Of a stretch of DNA of 28,427 bases, positions 1 to 6,816 are shown piece after piece. The notes below the pieces were generated by a model. The model searched no databases, was not told the DNA's origin, and was given only the letters and a program-made list of their open reading frames with translations. Each line of letters starts with the position of its first letter. Position 1 is the first letter of the stretch. Source of the stretch: CAISGS01 sp044376615 (lineage in GTDB: Bacteria; Pseudomonadota; Alphaproteobacteria; Caulobacterales; Caulobacteraceae). The stretch is taken from assembly GCA_044376615.1 (NCBI GenBank), contig JBILKO010000024.1:1-28427 (forward strand). Direction: 5' to 3'. A program made the position numbers and the translations under genes.

Positions 1-27
1 CGCGAAACCCCTAACTTAGGATACGGC

Positions 28-47
28 AAGCGTCGGCAATACCCCTA
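28..47. repeat. Direct repeat copy 1 flanking repA (possible iteron)
   Basis: AAGCGTCGGCAATACCCCTA here matches 19 of 20 bases of a second copy at 1043-1062 in the same orientation. The two copies bracket the repA gene, and this one includes the repA stop codon (TAG on the minus strand at 45-47). A weaker relative, GAAACCCCTAA, lies at about 4-14. Repeats close to an initiator gene suggest binding sites for the initiator. That role is inferred, and the left window edge hides whether more copies follow. Confidence 0.6.
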
Positions 48-1022
48 ATCGTCAGCTGGTTCCCCCATCATGTCATTATCATCATCGAATAGGGCAAAGG
101 AAAATGAGCCTTCCGTATCGTGCACCGCACCGCCGGTCTTGGTCTTAAATTTCGGGGTTACGACGGCCAATACCCGGTCGTTTCTTAGCCCTTTAAGAAC
201 ATAACCCTCCGCACGCATCCCTTTTTCCATCTCGCCTGAAGGGTCGCGGGCTAGGCCATAGCGATAGTCTGGCAAAGGATCGCGGGCGATAATATCTTTG
301 AGTTCGGCTTTGAATTTACGCAGCTCGCCGGAGACCCCGACCTTTTCGGCCAGTCTTGGAAGACTGATTGACCAACTGGCCTGATCACCGCAGTGTTTCC
401 GCGCCAATTCATAAAGCCTGCGTTCAATGCCGCCCGTAAGCTGGAAATAATCGCGGTTGACGGTAAGCACCCGCCTTTCCTTGGTAATTGCACGGAAGGT
501 CCAGTCATTTAGTGTAACCTCAACCGCCTTCATCCGACGGCGGCCGCCAGGGCGCTCTATCTCGACAACCCTAAAATTGTCGATCCAGCCAAAGCCGCGC
601 CGTTCGCGCACCTCTGCGGCCGAGATTGAGGTCTTGACGGTTGTGCCGCGTAGCCGCTCGAGCGCATCAAGAAAGGCATCATAGGCCTTGGCCCCGACCT
701 GGCCTGGCTTGGCCCTTTGAGTGACAATCAGGAAATCATGCGCCGGAAATCGCACAGTGCGGCTAACCGGCTCGCCACGTTCTAAACGCTCATTGATCAA
801 GGAGGTCAGATAGATCAGGACATCGCGGTCCCAGACCGTGGCTACACCCTTATGGCTGGGGGCAACCTCAATCGTCACCCTGTCGTCACTATAGACAATT
901 GGCTCCATCCTTGGCCGCTTGGCCAGGGAGAAAAAGGGAAATTCCAAGAGGGCGCGATCTTCCTTGATCGGCGCATCCACAAGGGCATCCAAAAAGAAAT
1001 CGACCTGCCCCTTCACAGGCAC
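45..1022 (-). CDS. repA: Replication initiator protein A (RPA / plasmid RepA family)
   Basis: A 325-residue protein resembling the replication initiator protein A family of alphaproteobacterial plasmids and chromids, which bind repeats at their origin and recruit the host replication machinery. Family features are an N-terminal stretch rich in LLEFPFFSLAK, a DRDVLIYL segment, VRFPAHDFL, and the central block RRLYELARKHCG followed by a winged-helix-like LPRLAEKVGVSG. The start is GTG at 1022-1020, preceded on the minus strand by GGGAAAGG. The acidic C-terminal tail (DDDNDMMGEPADD) has no known role. No parA or parB is visible, and only 44 bases lie downstream. It sits next to apparently housekeeping genes, so it marks either a chromid, an integrated plasmid or a domesticated chromosomal copy. 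The family call rests on remembered similarity, not a search. Confidence 0.8.
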   Translation of the reverse strand: MPVKGQVDFFLDALVDAPIKEDRALLEFPFFSLAKRPRMEPIVYSDDRVTIEVAPSHKGVATVWDRDVLIYLTSLINERLERGEPVSRTVRFPAHDFLIVTQRAKPGQVGAKAYDAFLDALERLRGTTVKTSISAAEVRERRGFGWIDNFRVVEIERPGGRRRMKAVEVTLNDWTFRAITKERRVLTVNRDYFQLTGGIERRLYELARKHCGDQASWSISLPRLAEKVGVSGELRKFKAELKDIIARDPLPDYRYGLARDPSGEMEKGMRAEGYVLKGLRNDRVLAVVTPKFKTKTGGAVHDTEGSFSFALFDDDNDMMGEPADD

Positions 1023-1042
1023 CCTTTCCCGAATCGCTTAGT

Positions 1043-1062
1043 AAGCGTCTGCAATACCCCTA
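1043..1062. repeat. Direct repeat copy 2 flanking repA (possible iteron)
   Basis: AAGCGTCTGCAATACCCCTA, identical to the copy at 28-47 except for one base. It lies about 20 bases upstream of the repA start. Its second half forms an inverted repeat with following bases (GCAATA-CCCC-TATTGC, 1051-1066), so it could be read by a dimeric protein and might serve both replication and repA autoregulation. Confidence 0.6.
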
Positions 1063-1072
1063 TTGCATACGG

Positions 1073-1099
1073 ATTCTTTGCAGGAGTCTCGCAAAGAAT
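1073..1099. repeat. 9-bp perfect inverted repeat upstream of xdhC/repA
   Basis: ATTCTTTGC and GCAAAGAAT are perfect reverse complements separated by nine bases. It lies about 50 bases upstream of repA and 95 upstream of xdhC. The stem is not GC-rich and no U-run follows, so an operator is more likely than a terminator. The binding protein is unknown. Confidence 0.5.
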
Positions 1100-1193
1100 A
1101 TTTTGAGGTCCTTCGTATTGAAAAGGCGCGCATTGAGGCGTCAATTCAACCAACAAGCTGTGTATCAATAACCCGATTCTGCGCCCAAGGTTC

Positions 1194-2183
1194 ATGACCA
1201 CAACAAGCCGGCCACCCAACGCCTCCATTCTTCCGCCATCCTGGCCGGTGTTTGGCATGTTGGATGATATACGCGGGCCCATGTTTGCGGCGCTAGCGGG
1301 TGGTGAGCCCGTGGCCTTGGCCACCTTGTTTCGGATCGAGGGTGGCGGCCCAAGGCCGGTTGGCACCCAGATGGTGTTTGCTCAAGGCCAGGCCTTTGGT
1401 TTTCTATCTGGCGGCTGTATTGAGGCCGATGTCGCCCTTTATGCCAGCGAGGTGCTCGCGACGGGCGAGCCAAGGCGACTAGTCTATGGGCCGTCTGGGC
1501 CCTGGCCGGATATCCGCCTTTTATGCGGCGTTGAGATCGAAATCCTGGTTGAGCGGATTTTACCTGATGATCCCGCGGTTCAAACGCTCATGGCGCTGCG
1601 CCAGTCGCGGCAGCCAGCCTTTTGGGCCAGCAACGGAATAACGCGGCAGAGTAGGGTGACAGAAGGGGGCAGGTCCGGCTGGCAAGGTGAGCCGTTTGAG
1701 ATAAGCCGAATCTATTGGCCACAGTCGCGGCTGATTGTGGTTGGGTTGGATCCAGCAGCGCTGGCCATGGCCCAGCTTGGCGTTCAAAGCGGGTTTGAAA
1801 CCTGGCTTAACCGTCCTAAGGGCCCCCAATCCCCGCCGCCAATACAAGGTTTGAGTTATAGTCGCGCCGATCCCTGGGCCGCCTTGACCGATTTGGGCCT
1901 TGACCCTTGGACCTATATTGCCATTGCGAGCCACGACCTTGAAATAGACCATAGCGCCTTGATCGCCGCGCTCAAATCAAATGCCGCCTATGTTGGACTT
2001 TTGGGCGCCCGCCGTCGTCTCGATGAACGGATCACGGCCTTGCAGGCCTCGGGCTTGAGCCCCGGACAGATTGCGCGGCTACATGCCCCTATCGGCCTAG
2101 ATCTAGGCGGCAAGGCACCCTGGGAAGTGGCGATCAGTGTGCTGGCCCAGATCATTCAGATCCGTCAGCAGGCTATGGCTTAA
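1194..2183 (+). CDS. xdhC: XdhC/CoxI-family molybdoenzyme maturation factor
   Basis: A 329-residue XdhC/CoxI family protein. These proteins bind molybdenum cofactor, promote its sulfuration and hand it to enzymes of the xanthine oxidase family. Visible N-terminal motifs are GGGPRPVGTQM and SGGCIEADVA, then a cysteine in LLCGVEIEILVE, which matches the family's CGG-type site in degenerate form. The C-terminal half is a Rossmann-like domain beginning LIVVGLDPAALAMAQ and ending with IGLDLGGKAPWEVAIS. ATG at 1194 has AAGG three bases upstream. It converges on moeA with a 4-bp stop overlap. The iorAB-like molybdoenzyme at 6813-9447 is its probable client. That link is inferred from the family and the neighbourhood. 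Confidence 0.88.
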   Translation: MTTTSRPPNASILPPSWPVFGMLDDIRGPMFAALAGGEPVALATLFRIEGGGPRPVGTQMVFAQGQAFGFLSGGCIEADVALYASEVLATGEPRRLVYGPSGPWPDIRLLCGVEIEILVERILPDDPAVQTLMALRQSRQPAFWASNGITRQSRVTEGGRSGWQGEPFEISRIYWPQSRLIVVGLDPAALAMAQLGVQSGFETWLNRPKGPQSPPPIQGLSYSRADPWAALTDLGLDPWTYIAIASHDLEIDHSALIAALKSNAAYVGLLGARRRLDERITALQASGLSPGQIARLHAPIGLDLGGKAPWEVAISVLAQIIQIRQQAMA

Positions 2184-3394
2184 AGCCGCGGTAGGCGAAG
2201 GATCTCGACAATATCGCCCCGCTTCAAACCCAGACCATTAGCGTCCTGTCGCATAAGGACCCTTGCCTTGGCAAAGACGGTCACGAGGGATGAATCCTGG
2301 TCGTTATAGGGCTTGACCCAGACCTGGCCGTGGCGGGTTTCTAGGTCGGCTCGGCTCCAGTGTTCCCGCGGCCCGCCTGAAGTGCCAAGCGCAGGCAGGT
2401 CGGAATCGAGCAAAGCGCTTTCCAAATCAGGGGCGGCCGCTTGACCGAGCAAGGCGCGGATAAAGGGCTGAAGAAAGAGCTGGGCACAGACAAGCGCGGA
2501 TGCAGGATTGCCCGGCAGGCCCAGAGCCCGCCGACCATCGGCAAGCACACCAAACCAGGTTGGCTTGCCTGGCCGAACGGCAATGGACTGGACATGCAAG
2601 CTAAGGCCGAGCGCGGCCAGCGCGGGCTTGACCAGATCGTGGTCGCCGACCGAGGCACCGCCAATAGTTAAGATCAGATCCACATCCAGACTGCTAACGG
2701 CGGCCGTAATGTCTTCAACACGATCCGCCGCGCAATGCAGCCGAAGCGGTTCGGCGCCCCAGGTCTCAAGCAGGGCACAAAGCGCGAGACTGCCTGAATT
2801 GAAAATCTGATCTCCGGTCGGTGTTTGACCGGGTTCAACCAGCTCATCGCCCGTTGAAAGCACCGCCACTTTAGGTTTGCGAACCACCTCGAGCTGGCCT
2901 GCGCCCGCACTGGCGGCAAGAGACATTCGCCACGGATCGAGCCGTTCGCCCGCCTCCAATAAGACTGCGCCTCGCAAGAAATCACCGCCTTGCGGCCGGA
3001 TATGGCGCGAAGCGGTCAGGTCGGCGGCCAGAAACGCAAACTGGCCTTCACGCCGAACATTTTCTTGTACGATAACCTGATCACAGTCTGAAGGAACCGG
3101 CGCGCCGGTAAAGATCCGGATGCATTGGCCCAGGCCGATGGTGCCGCTATATCCCCGTCCCGCAGCACTTTCGCCGATCACCGAAAGCTGTGTTTCGCCC
3201 TGGCCAAGGTCGCTGCGTCGGACCGCATAGCCATCCATGGCAGAGGCTGGAAATGGCGGCTGGTCGCGCCTGGCCAAAACGGGTTTGGCAAGGACCCGGC
3301 CAAGACCAGCCTCAATGGAGATGGTTTCTGCTTGGAGACCTTGCGCTTGTTTAAGGATGAGCCGCCGCGCCTCAATGACCGAAACAGCCTTCAT
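2180..3394 (-). CDS. moeA: Molybdopterin molybdenumtransferase MoeA
   Basis: A 404-residue MoeA, about the usual family length. MoeA inserts molybdate into adenylylated molybdopterin to give active molybdenum cofactor in the cytoplasm. Motifs in order are PPFPASAMDGYA near residue 50, FTGAPVP with QENV, the MPT-binding-type fold with LSTGDEL, a GGASVGDHDLVK segment, RPGKPTWFG and LPGNPASA near residue 295. It is the last gene of the moaA-moaD-moaE-moaB-moaC-moeA operon and its ATG overlaps the moaC stop (ATGA). Its stop overlaps the convergent xdhC stop. Confidence 0.95.
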   Translation of the reverse strand: MKAVSVIEARRLILKQAQGLQAETISIEAGLGRVLAKPVLARRDQPPFPASAMDGYAVRRSDLGQGETQLSVIGESAAGRGYSGTIGLGQCIRIFTGAPVPSDCDQVIVQENVRREGQFAFLAADLTASRHIRPQGGDFLRGAVLLEAGERLDPWRMSLAASAGAGQLEVVRKPKVAVLSTGDELVEPGQTPTGDQIFNSGSLALCALLETWGAEPLRLHCAADRVEDITAAVSSLDVDLILTIGGASVGDHDLVKPALAALGLSLHVQSIAVRPGKPTWFGVLADGRRALGLPGNPASALVCAQLFLQPFIRALLGQAAAPDLESALLDSDLPALGTSGGPREHWSRADLETRHGQVWVKPYNDQDSSLVTVFAKARVLMRQDANGLGLKRGDIVEILRLPRL

Positions 3395-3897
3395 TTGCTC
3401 ATATCGCTGCTAGAGCGCCTATAACCACCCGATGCCCCGCCGGTTTTGCTGACCAAGCCTATAGCCTCAATCGTCATGGTCTTATCGGCGGCTTTGAGCA
3501 TGTCATAAAGGGTTAGGCAGGCGACGCTGACGGCGGTTAAGGCTTCCATCTCAACACCGGTCGGGCCAGTGGTTCGCACAGTGGCCGTAACCTTTAGACC
3601 AAGACCTGGCGCCCCGCTGACCTCGACAGTAATCTTAGATAGGGCCAGCGGATGGCAAAGAGGGATCAGGTCTGCGGTCTTTTTCGCGCCCATGACACCC
3701 GCCAGTTCGGCCACCGCCATAACTTCCCCTTTACGGCCCTTGCCGCTTAGGGCCAGATCTAGGGTCTGCGCGGTCATGCGGATGAAGCCCTCTGCGACCG
3801 CTTCACGCAACGTATTTGGCTTATGTGAGACATCGACCATACGGGCACGGCCGACTGGATCGATGTGACTAAGGCCCTGTGTCTGAATTGCCGCCAT
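3391..3897 (-). CDS. moaC: Cyclic pyranopterin monophosphate synthase MoaC
   Basis: A 168-residue MoaC, which acts after the radical-SAM enzyme MoaA to make cyclic pyranopterin monophosphate from GTP-derived 3',8-cyclo-GTP. Family features are VDVSHKPNTLREAVAEG near the start, KKTADLIPLCHPL with the conserved histidine, GVEMEALTAVSVACLTLYDMLKA, and the DK pair in AADKTM, which matches the catalytic site. It starts 3 bases after the moaB stop and overlaps moeA by 4 bp, so all three should be translated from one message. Confidence 0.95.
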   Translation of the reverse strand: MAAIQTQGLSHIDPVGRARMVDVSHKPNTLREAVAEGFIRMTAQTLDLALSGKGRKGEVMAVAELAGVMGAKKTADLIPLCHPLALSKITVEVSGAPGLGLKVTATVRTTGPTGVEMEALTAVSVACLTLYDMLKAADKTMTIEAIGLVSKTGGASGGYRRSSSDMSK

Positions 3898-3900
3898 GCC

Positions 3901-4455
3901 TTAGGCCTCGTTCAGACGGGGCATGAGCTCGACCAGATTGCAGGGCTTGTGACGACTATCGAGTTGCGCCCAGATCACCTTGTCCCAACCATCCTTGACC
4001 GCGCCATTAGAGCCCGGCAGGCAAAACACAAATACGCCACCAATTATCCCGGCCAAGGCCCGGCTTTGCAGCGTGGAAAGCCCCACAGTCTGGGTGCTGA
4101 CCATGTGAAACACGACCGAAAAACCTTCAATCCGCTTGTCGAATAAGGGTTCTACCGCCTCCGGCGTCACATCTCGGCCGGTCAGGCCAGTCCCGCCTGT
4201 GGTGATGATGACGTCAATCTGGCCCGAGCCGACCCAGGCCAAGATCTGCGATCGGATCGCTGTTCGGTCATCCTTGACCATAGCGCGGCCAGCCAAGACA
4301 TGACCGGCCCCTGCAATGCGACTTGCCAATAGATCGCCCGATGTATCGCTTTCCTCATCGCGCGTGTCTGAAACGGTCAAGACAGCGATCCGCACCGCTA
4401 CATGCGGTAAGGTCTCGTCAATACGGCCGCCAAAGCCAGGGGGCAGGGTGGTCAT
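3901..4455 (-). CDS. moaB: MoaB/Mog-type molybdopterin adenylyltransferase
   Basis: A 184-residue MoaB/Mog fold protein. Mog-type members adenylylate molybdopterin to prime it for MoeA. Motifs are LTVSDTRDEESDTSG, the TTGGTGLTGRDVTPEAV loop for MPT binding, and LPGSNGAVKDGW near the C terminus. No separate mog or cnx1G-like gene is seen in the operon, so this protein probably supplies the adenylyltransferase step, although E. coli MoaB itself lacks that activity. An N-terminal extension of about 20 residues precedes the core. It lies 13 bases after moaE. Confidence 0.9.
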   Translation of the reverse strand: MTTLPPGFGGRIDETLPHVAVRIAVLTVSDTRDEESDTSGDLLASRIAGAGHVLAGRAMVKDDRTAIRSQILAWVGSGQIDVIITTGGTGLTGRDVTPEAVEPLFDKRIEGFSVVFHMVSTQTVGLSTLQSRALAGIIGGVFVFCLPGSNGAVKDGWDKVIWAQLDSRHKPCNLVELMPRLNEA

Positions 4456-4468
4456 GTAAGGGTCCTTA

Positions 4469-4930
4469 TCAGGTCGTCTCAGATGAGCTGGCCGTCCAGC
4501 GTTGAAGGTCTTGATAGTCTAGGCTGCGAGGCTCGATCCAGTGCGCACCAGCTTGGCCATGCTGTTTTTTCCAAAAAGGGGCCTGGCTTTTGAGGTAGTC
4601 CATCAGAAAATCCGCACCTTCAAAGGCTTGGCGGCGATGGCGGGCGGCTGCTGCGACAAATACGATGGCTTCGCCCGGTGCGATCATGCCAATTCTATGG
4701 ACAATGAGCAGGTCCAAAAGCGAGAACCGCTGGCGGGCAACCTGGGCCAGGTCGGCAATCCAGGGCTCGGTAAATCCGGGATAGGCCTCAAGTTCAAGCG
4801 CTACAACCTCGCCCGCCTCGCTTCGCGCAAGCCCGGTAAAACTGACCACGCCGCCAATATCCGCTCTTTCCTGACAAAACGAGGTTAGGAGCGCGCCCGG
4901 GTCAAGGCCTTGGGTATATAGGGCAATCAT
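4469..4930 (-). CDS. moaE: Molybdopterin synthase catalytic subunit MoaE
   Basis: A 153-residue MoaE, the large subunit of molybdopterin synthase. It transfers sulfur from the MoaD thiocarboxylate to cyclic pyranopterin monophosphate. Recognisable features are GGVVSFTGLAR, LELEAYPGF, the RIGMIAPGEAIVFV core, the basic ARHRRQAF segment and the lysines of LKSQAPFWKK that line the active site. Its start overlaps the moaD stop in an ATGA junction, as expected for subunits made in equal amounts. Confidence 0.95.
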   Translation of the reverse strand: MIALYTQGLDPGALLTSFCQERADIGGVVSFTGLARSEAGEVVALELEAYPGFTEPWIADLAQVARQRFSLLDLLIVHRIGMIAPGEAIVFVAAAARHRRQAFEGADFLMDYLKSQAPFWKKQHGQAGAHWIEPRSLDYQDLQRWTASSSETT

Positions 4931-5160
4931 CCGCCGCTCATTGGGGGCAGGAAGGCAACTTCGGAGCGTGGGCTTAAAAAGGCTGTGCCGCGTATAATGG
5001 TCTTATCAACCGCAATCTGGACCCCCGGCCCGGTAACGGCCTTTGCGAGGTCGGGATCAAGTTGGTTCAATAGGGTGGCCAGGTCGCTGACACCAACAAA
5101 TTCGCGTTCGCGCCAGCCGGCAAGGTCGCGCAAGGGACCAAACAACAAGACCTTGGCCAT
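4927..5160 (-). CDS. moaD: Molybdopterin synthase sulfur-carrier subunit MoaD
   Basis: A 77-residue ubiquitin-fold MoaD. The protein ends in SGG, the diglycine tail that is activated to a thiocarboxylate and donates sulfur in molybdopterin synthase. FGPLRDLAG at the N terminus and EVAFLPPMSGG at the end are typical. It lies 4 bases after moaA and overlaps moaE. The activating MoeB-like enzyme is not in the window and must be encoded elsewhere. Confidence 0.92.
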   Translation of the reverse strand: MAKVLLFGPLRDLAGWREREFVGVSDLATLLNQLDPDLAKAVTGPGVQIAVDKTIIRGTAFLSPRSEVAFLPPMSGG

Positions 5161-5164
5161 GGGA

Positions 5165-6205
5165 TCACCCCCCCGTCCTAGACATATGCCGCGATAGTGT
5201 TGGCGCTAGGCCTTCACCGATCCGAAAATCGTGGCCTTTTGGCTTTAGGGCAATAGCTGCCCGAATAGCCGGGGCTAGTCCATGAACGCCAAGCGGCCCG
5301 CGAAGAACGGCGCGAAGATCGGTCTCGTCGTCCTGGCCAAGGCAGGTATGAAGCATGCCGGTACAGGTCAGCCGAACGCGGTTACAGGCCTCACAAAATG
5401 TGTGGGACATGGGGGTAATAAACCCAAGCCTGCCGCCAGTTTCGGCAATCTTGACATATCGCGCTGGCCCACCGGTTTGGAGGGGGATATCAGTCAGGGT
5501 CCAAAAGGCGGCGAGGTCACTTCGGACCGTTTCTAAGGACAAATACTGGGCGGTCCGGTCTTCGCCGGTATCGCCAAGTGGCATGGTCTCGATCAAGGTC
5601 AGATCAAAGCCGCGGCCATGGGCCCAGACGATCAGGTCGGAAAGCTCATCCTGATTGGTGCCCTTTAAGGCGACCGTATTGATCTTGATGGCAAGGCCCG
5701 TCGCTTGGGCGGCATCCAGGCCCTTAAGCACCTGCTCGAGCTGGCCGCCGCGGGTAAGGCGTTTGAAGAGTTCGGGCCTGAGCGTGTCGAGCGACACATT
5801 GATACGTTTTACCCCGTAACGAGCCAAATCCGCGGCATGCGCGGCCAGCTGTGTGCCATTGGTAGTTAATGTCAACTCGTCGAGCGCGCCGCTGGATAGA
5901 TGGCGCGACAGGGACCGGACCAGACCCATTATGCCCTTTCGCACCAAGGGCTCGCCACCCGTTAGGCGGATCTTGCGCACGCCCATCTCAATGAATTGGC
6001 TGGTTATGACATCCAGCTCTTCAAGCGAAAGCACCTCGGCCTTGGGCAAAAAGACCATATACTCTGCCATGCAATAGACGCAGCGAAGGTCGCACCGGTC
6101 GGTGACCGATACCCGCAAATAACGAACTGAGCGGCCCAAACCGTCAATTAGGTCTGGGCGGCTTGAGCTGGCATCGGCATAGGCAAGCGTATCAAACGGC
6201 GACAT
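5165..6205 (-). CDS. moaA: GTP 3',8-cyclase MoaA (radical SAM)
   Basis: A 346-residue MoaA, which catalyses the first committed step of molybdenum cofactor synthesis, conversion of GTP to 3',8-cyclo-GTP. The N-terminal radical-SAM cluster ligands are Cys38, Cys42 and Cys45 in DRCDLRCVYC. LTGGEPLVR follows, and the second cluster lies in CEACNRVRLTCTG with the later cysteine in LHTCLG. The protein ends in the conserved double glycine (SRTGG). It is the first gene of the six-gene Moco operon and is divergent from mocA, whose likely start is only 29 bases away, so the two promoters probably overlap the opposite genes. Confidence 0.96.
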   Translation of the reverse strand: MSPFDTLAYADASSSRPDLIDGLGRSVRYLRVSVTDRCDLRCVYCMAEYMVFLPKAEVLSLEELDVITSQFIEMGVRKIRLTGGEPLVRKGIMGLVRSLSRHLSSGALDELTLTTNGTQLAAHAADLARYGVKRINVSLDTLRPELFKRLTRGGQLEQVLKGLDAAQATGLAIKINTVALKGTNQDELSDLIVWAHGRGFDLTLIETMPLGDTGEDRTAQYLSLETVRSDLAAFWTLTDIPLQTGGPARYVKIAETGGRLGFITPMSHTFCEACNRVRLTCTGMLHTCLGQDDETDLRAVLRGPLGVHGLAPAIRAAIALKPKGHDFRIGEGLAPTLSRHMSRTGG

Positions 6206-6234
6206 GATGGGTCCGGAAATTGGAGCATTTCGAG

Positions 6235-6816
6235 ATGACGGCAGCCCCCTTATGGAGTGCCATCGTTCTGGCAGCGGGTCAGTCTAACCGTTTTGGCGGC
6301 GGCAAGCTACGGGCGGTTTATCGCCAAAGGCCCGTTTTGGAATGGGTTTTGGACGGGGTCCTTTCCTGTCCGGTTGCAGAAGTGCTCGTGGTCTGGGGCG
6401 GTGACGCGCATATTCCAGCCAACTTGCCCAAGGATGACCGCATACGGGCGGTATGGGCCAAGGCGCATACTCAGGGCATGGGGGCGTCGTTGGCCCAGGG
6501 CATGCAAGCCCTAAATCCCCAAAGCGCTGGAGCATTTATCGTCTTGGGTGATATGCCAAGAGCACCTTTTGGGCTCGCTGAGACTATGATCGCGGCCATG
6601 GGGCAGGGGGCCTTGGCGGCCGCGCCAGTCTATAAGGGGCGTCGCGGCCACCCCGTCCTGATCGCATCACCCTTGTTTAGTCAGCTTAGCCAATTGACCG
6701 GCGATCGTGGCGCAGGCTCAAGTCTTGATCCGCTCGGTGACCAGCTTGCTCTTATTGACGCCCCAGACGATGGCTGCCTGTTTGACATAGACCAGCCTGG
6801 AGATCTCTTAGACTAG
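6235..6816 (+). CDS. mocA: Molybdenum cofactor cytidylyltransferase (MocA-like)
   Basis: A 193-residue nucleotidyltransferase from the chosen ATG. LAAGQSNRFGGGK is the nucleotide-binding loop, LGDMPRAP the metal-binding motif, and GRRGHPVLIA with GDRGAGSSL matches the MocA branch. The LAAG form, rather than LAGG, is associated with CTP specificity, giving the molybdopterin cytosine dinucleotide cofactor used by many xanthine-oxidase-family enzymes. The frame is open upstream to a TTG at 6220, but ATG 6235 has GGAG at 6222-6225 and gives the family length. Its stop overlaps that of the convergent iorB-like gene, the probable consumer of its product. Cofactor type is inferred. Confidence 0.85.
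   Translation: MTAAPLWSAIVLAAGQSNRFGGGKLRAVYRQRPVLEWVLDGVLSCPVAEVLVVWGGDAHIPANLPKDDRIRAVWAKAHTQGMGASLAQGMQALNPQSAGAFIVLGDMPRAPFGLAETMIAAMGQGALAAAPVYKGRRGHPVLIASPLFSQLSQLTGDRGAGSSLDPLGDQLALIDAPDDGCLFDIDQPGDLLD

Larger units (their letters stand above)
1023..1193. other. Intergenic region between repA and xdhC, possible origin or control region
   Basis: These 171 bases separate the divergent repA and xdhC genes. They hold direct repeat copy 2 (1043-1062), CGCTT/AAGCG (1035-1047), GCAATA/TATTGC (1051-1066) and a 9-bp inverted repeat (1073-1099). Both promoters must lie here or inside the flanking genes. No DnaA box close to TTATCCACA and no tandem iteron array were seen, so an origin role is only a suggestion. 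Confidence 0.35.

Noticed and set aside
1073..1099. Rho-independent terminator at the 9-bp inverted repeat
   Set aside because: The stem is not GC-rich, the loop is nine bases, and there is no clear U-run; it also lies upstream of both flanking genes rather than after one.
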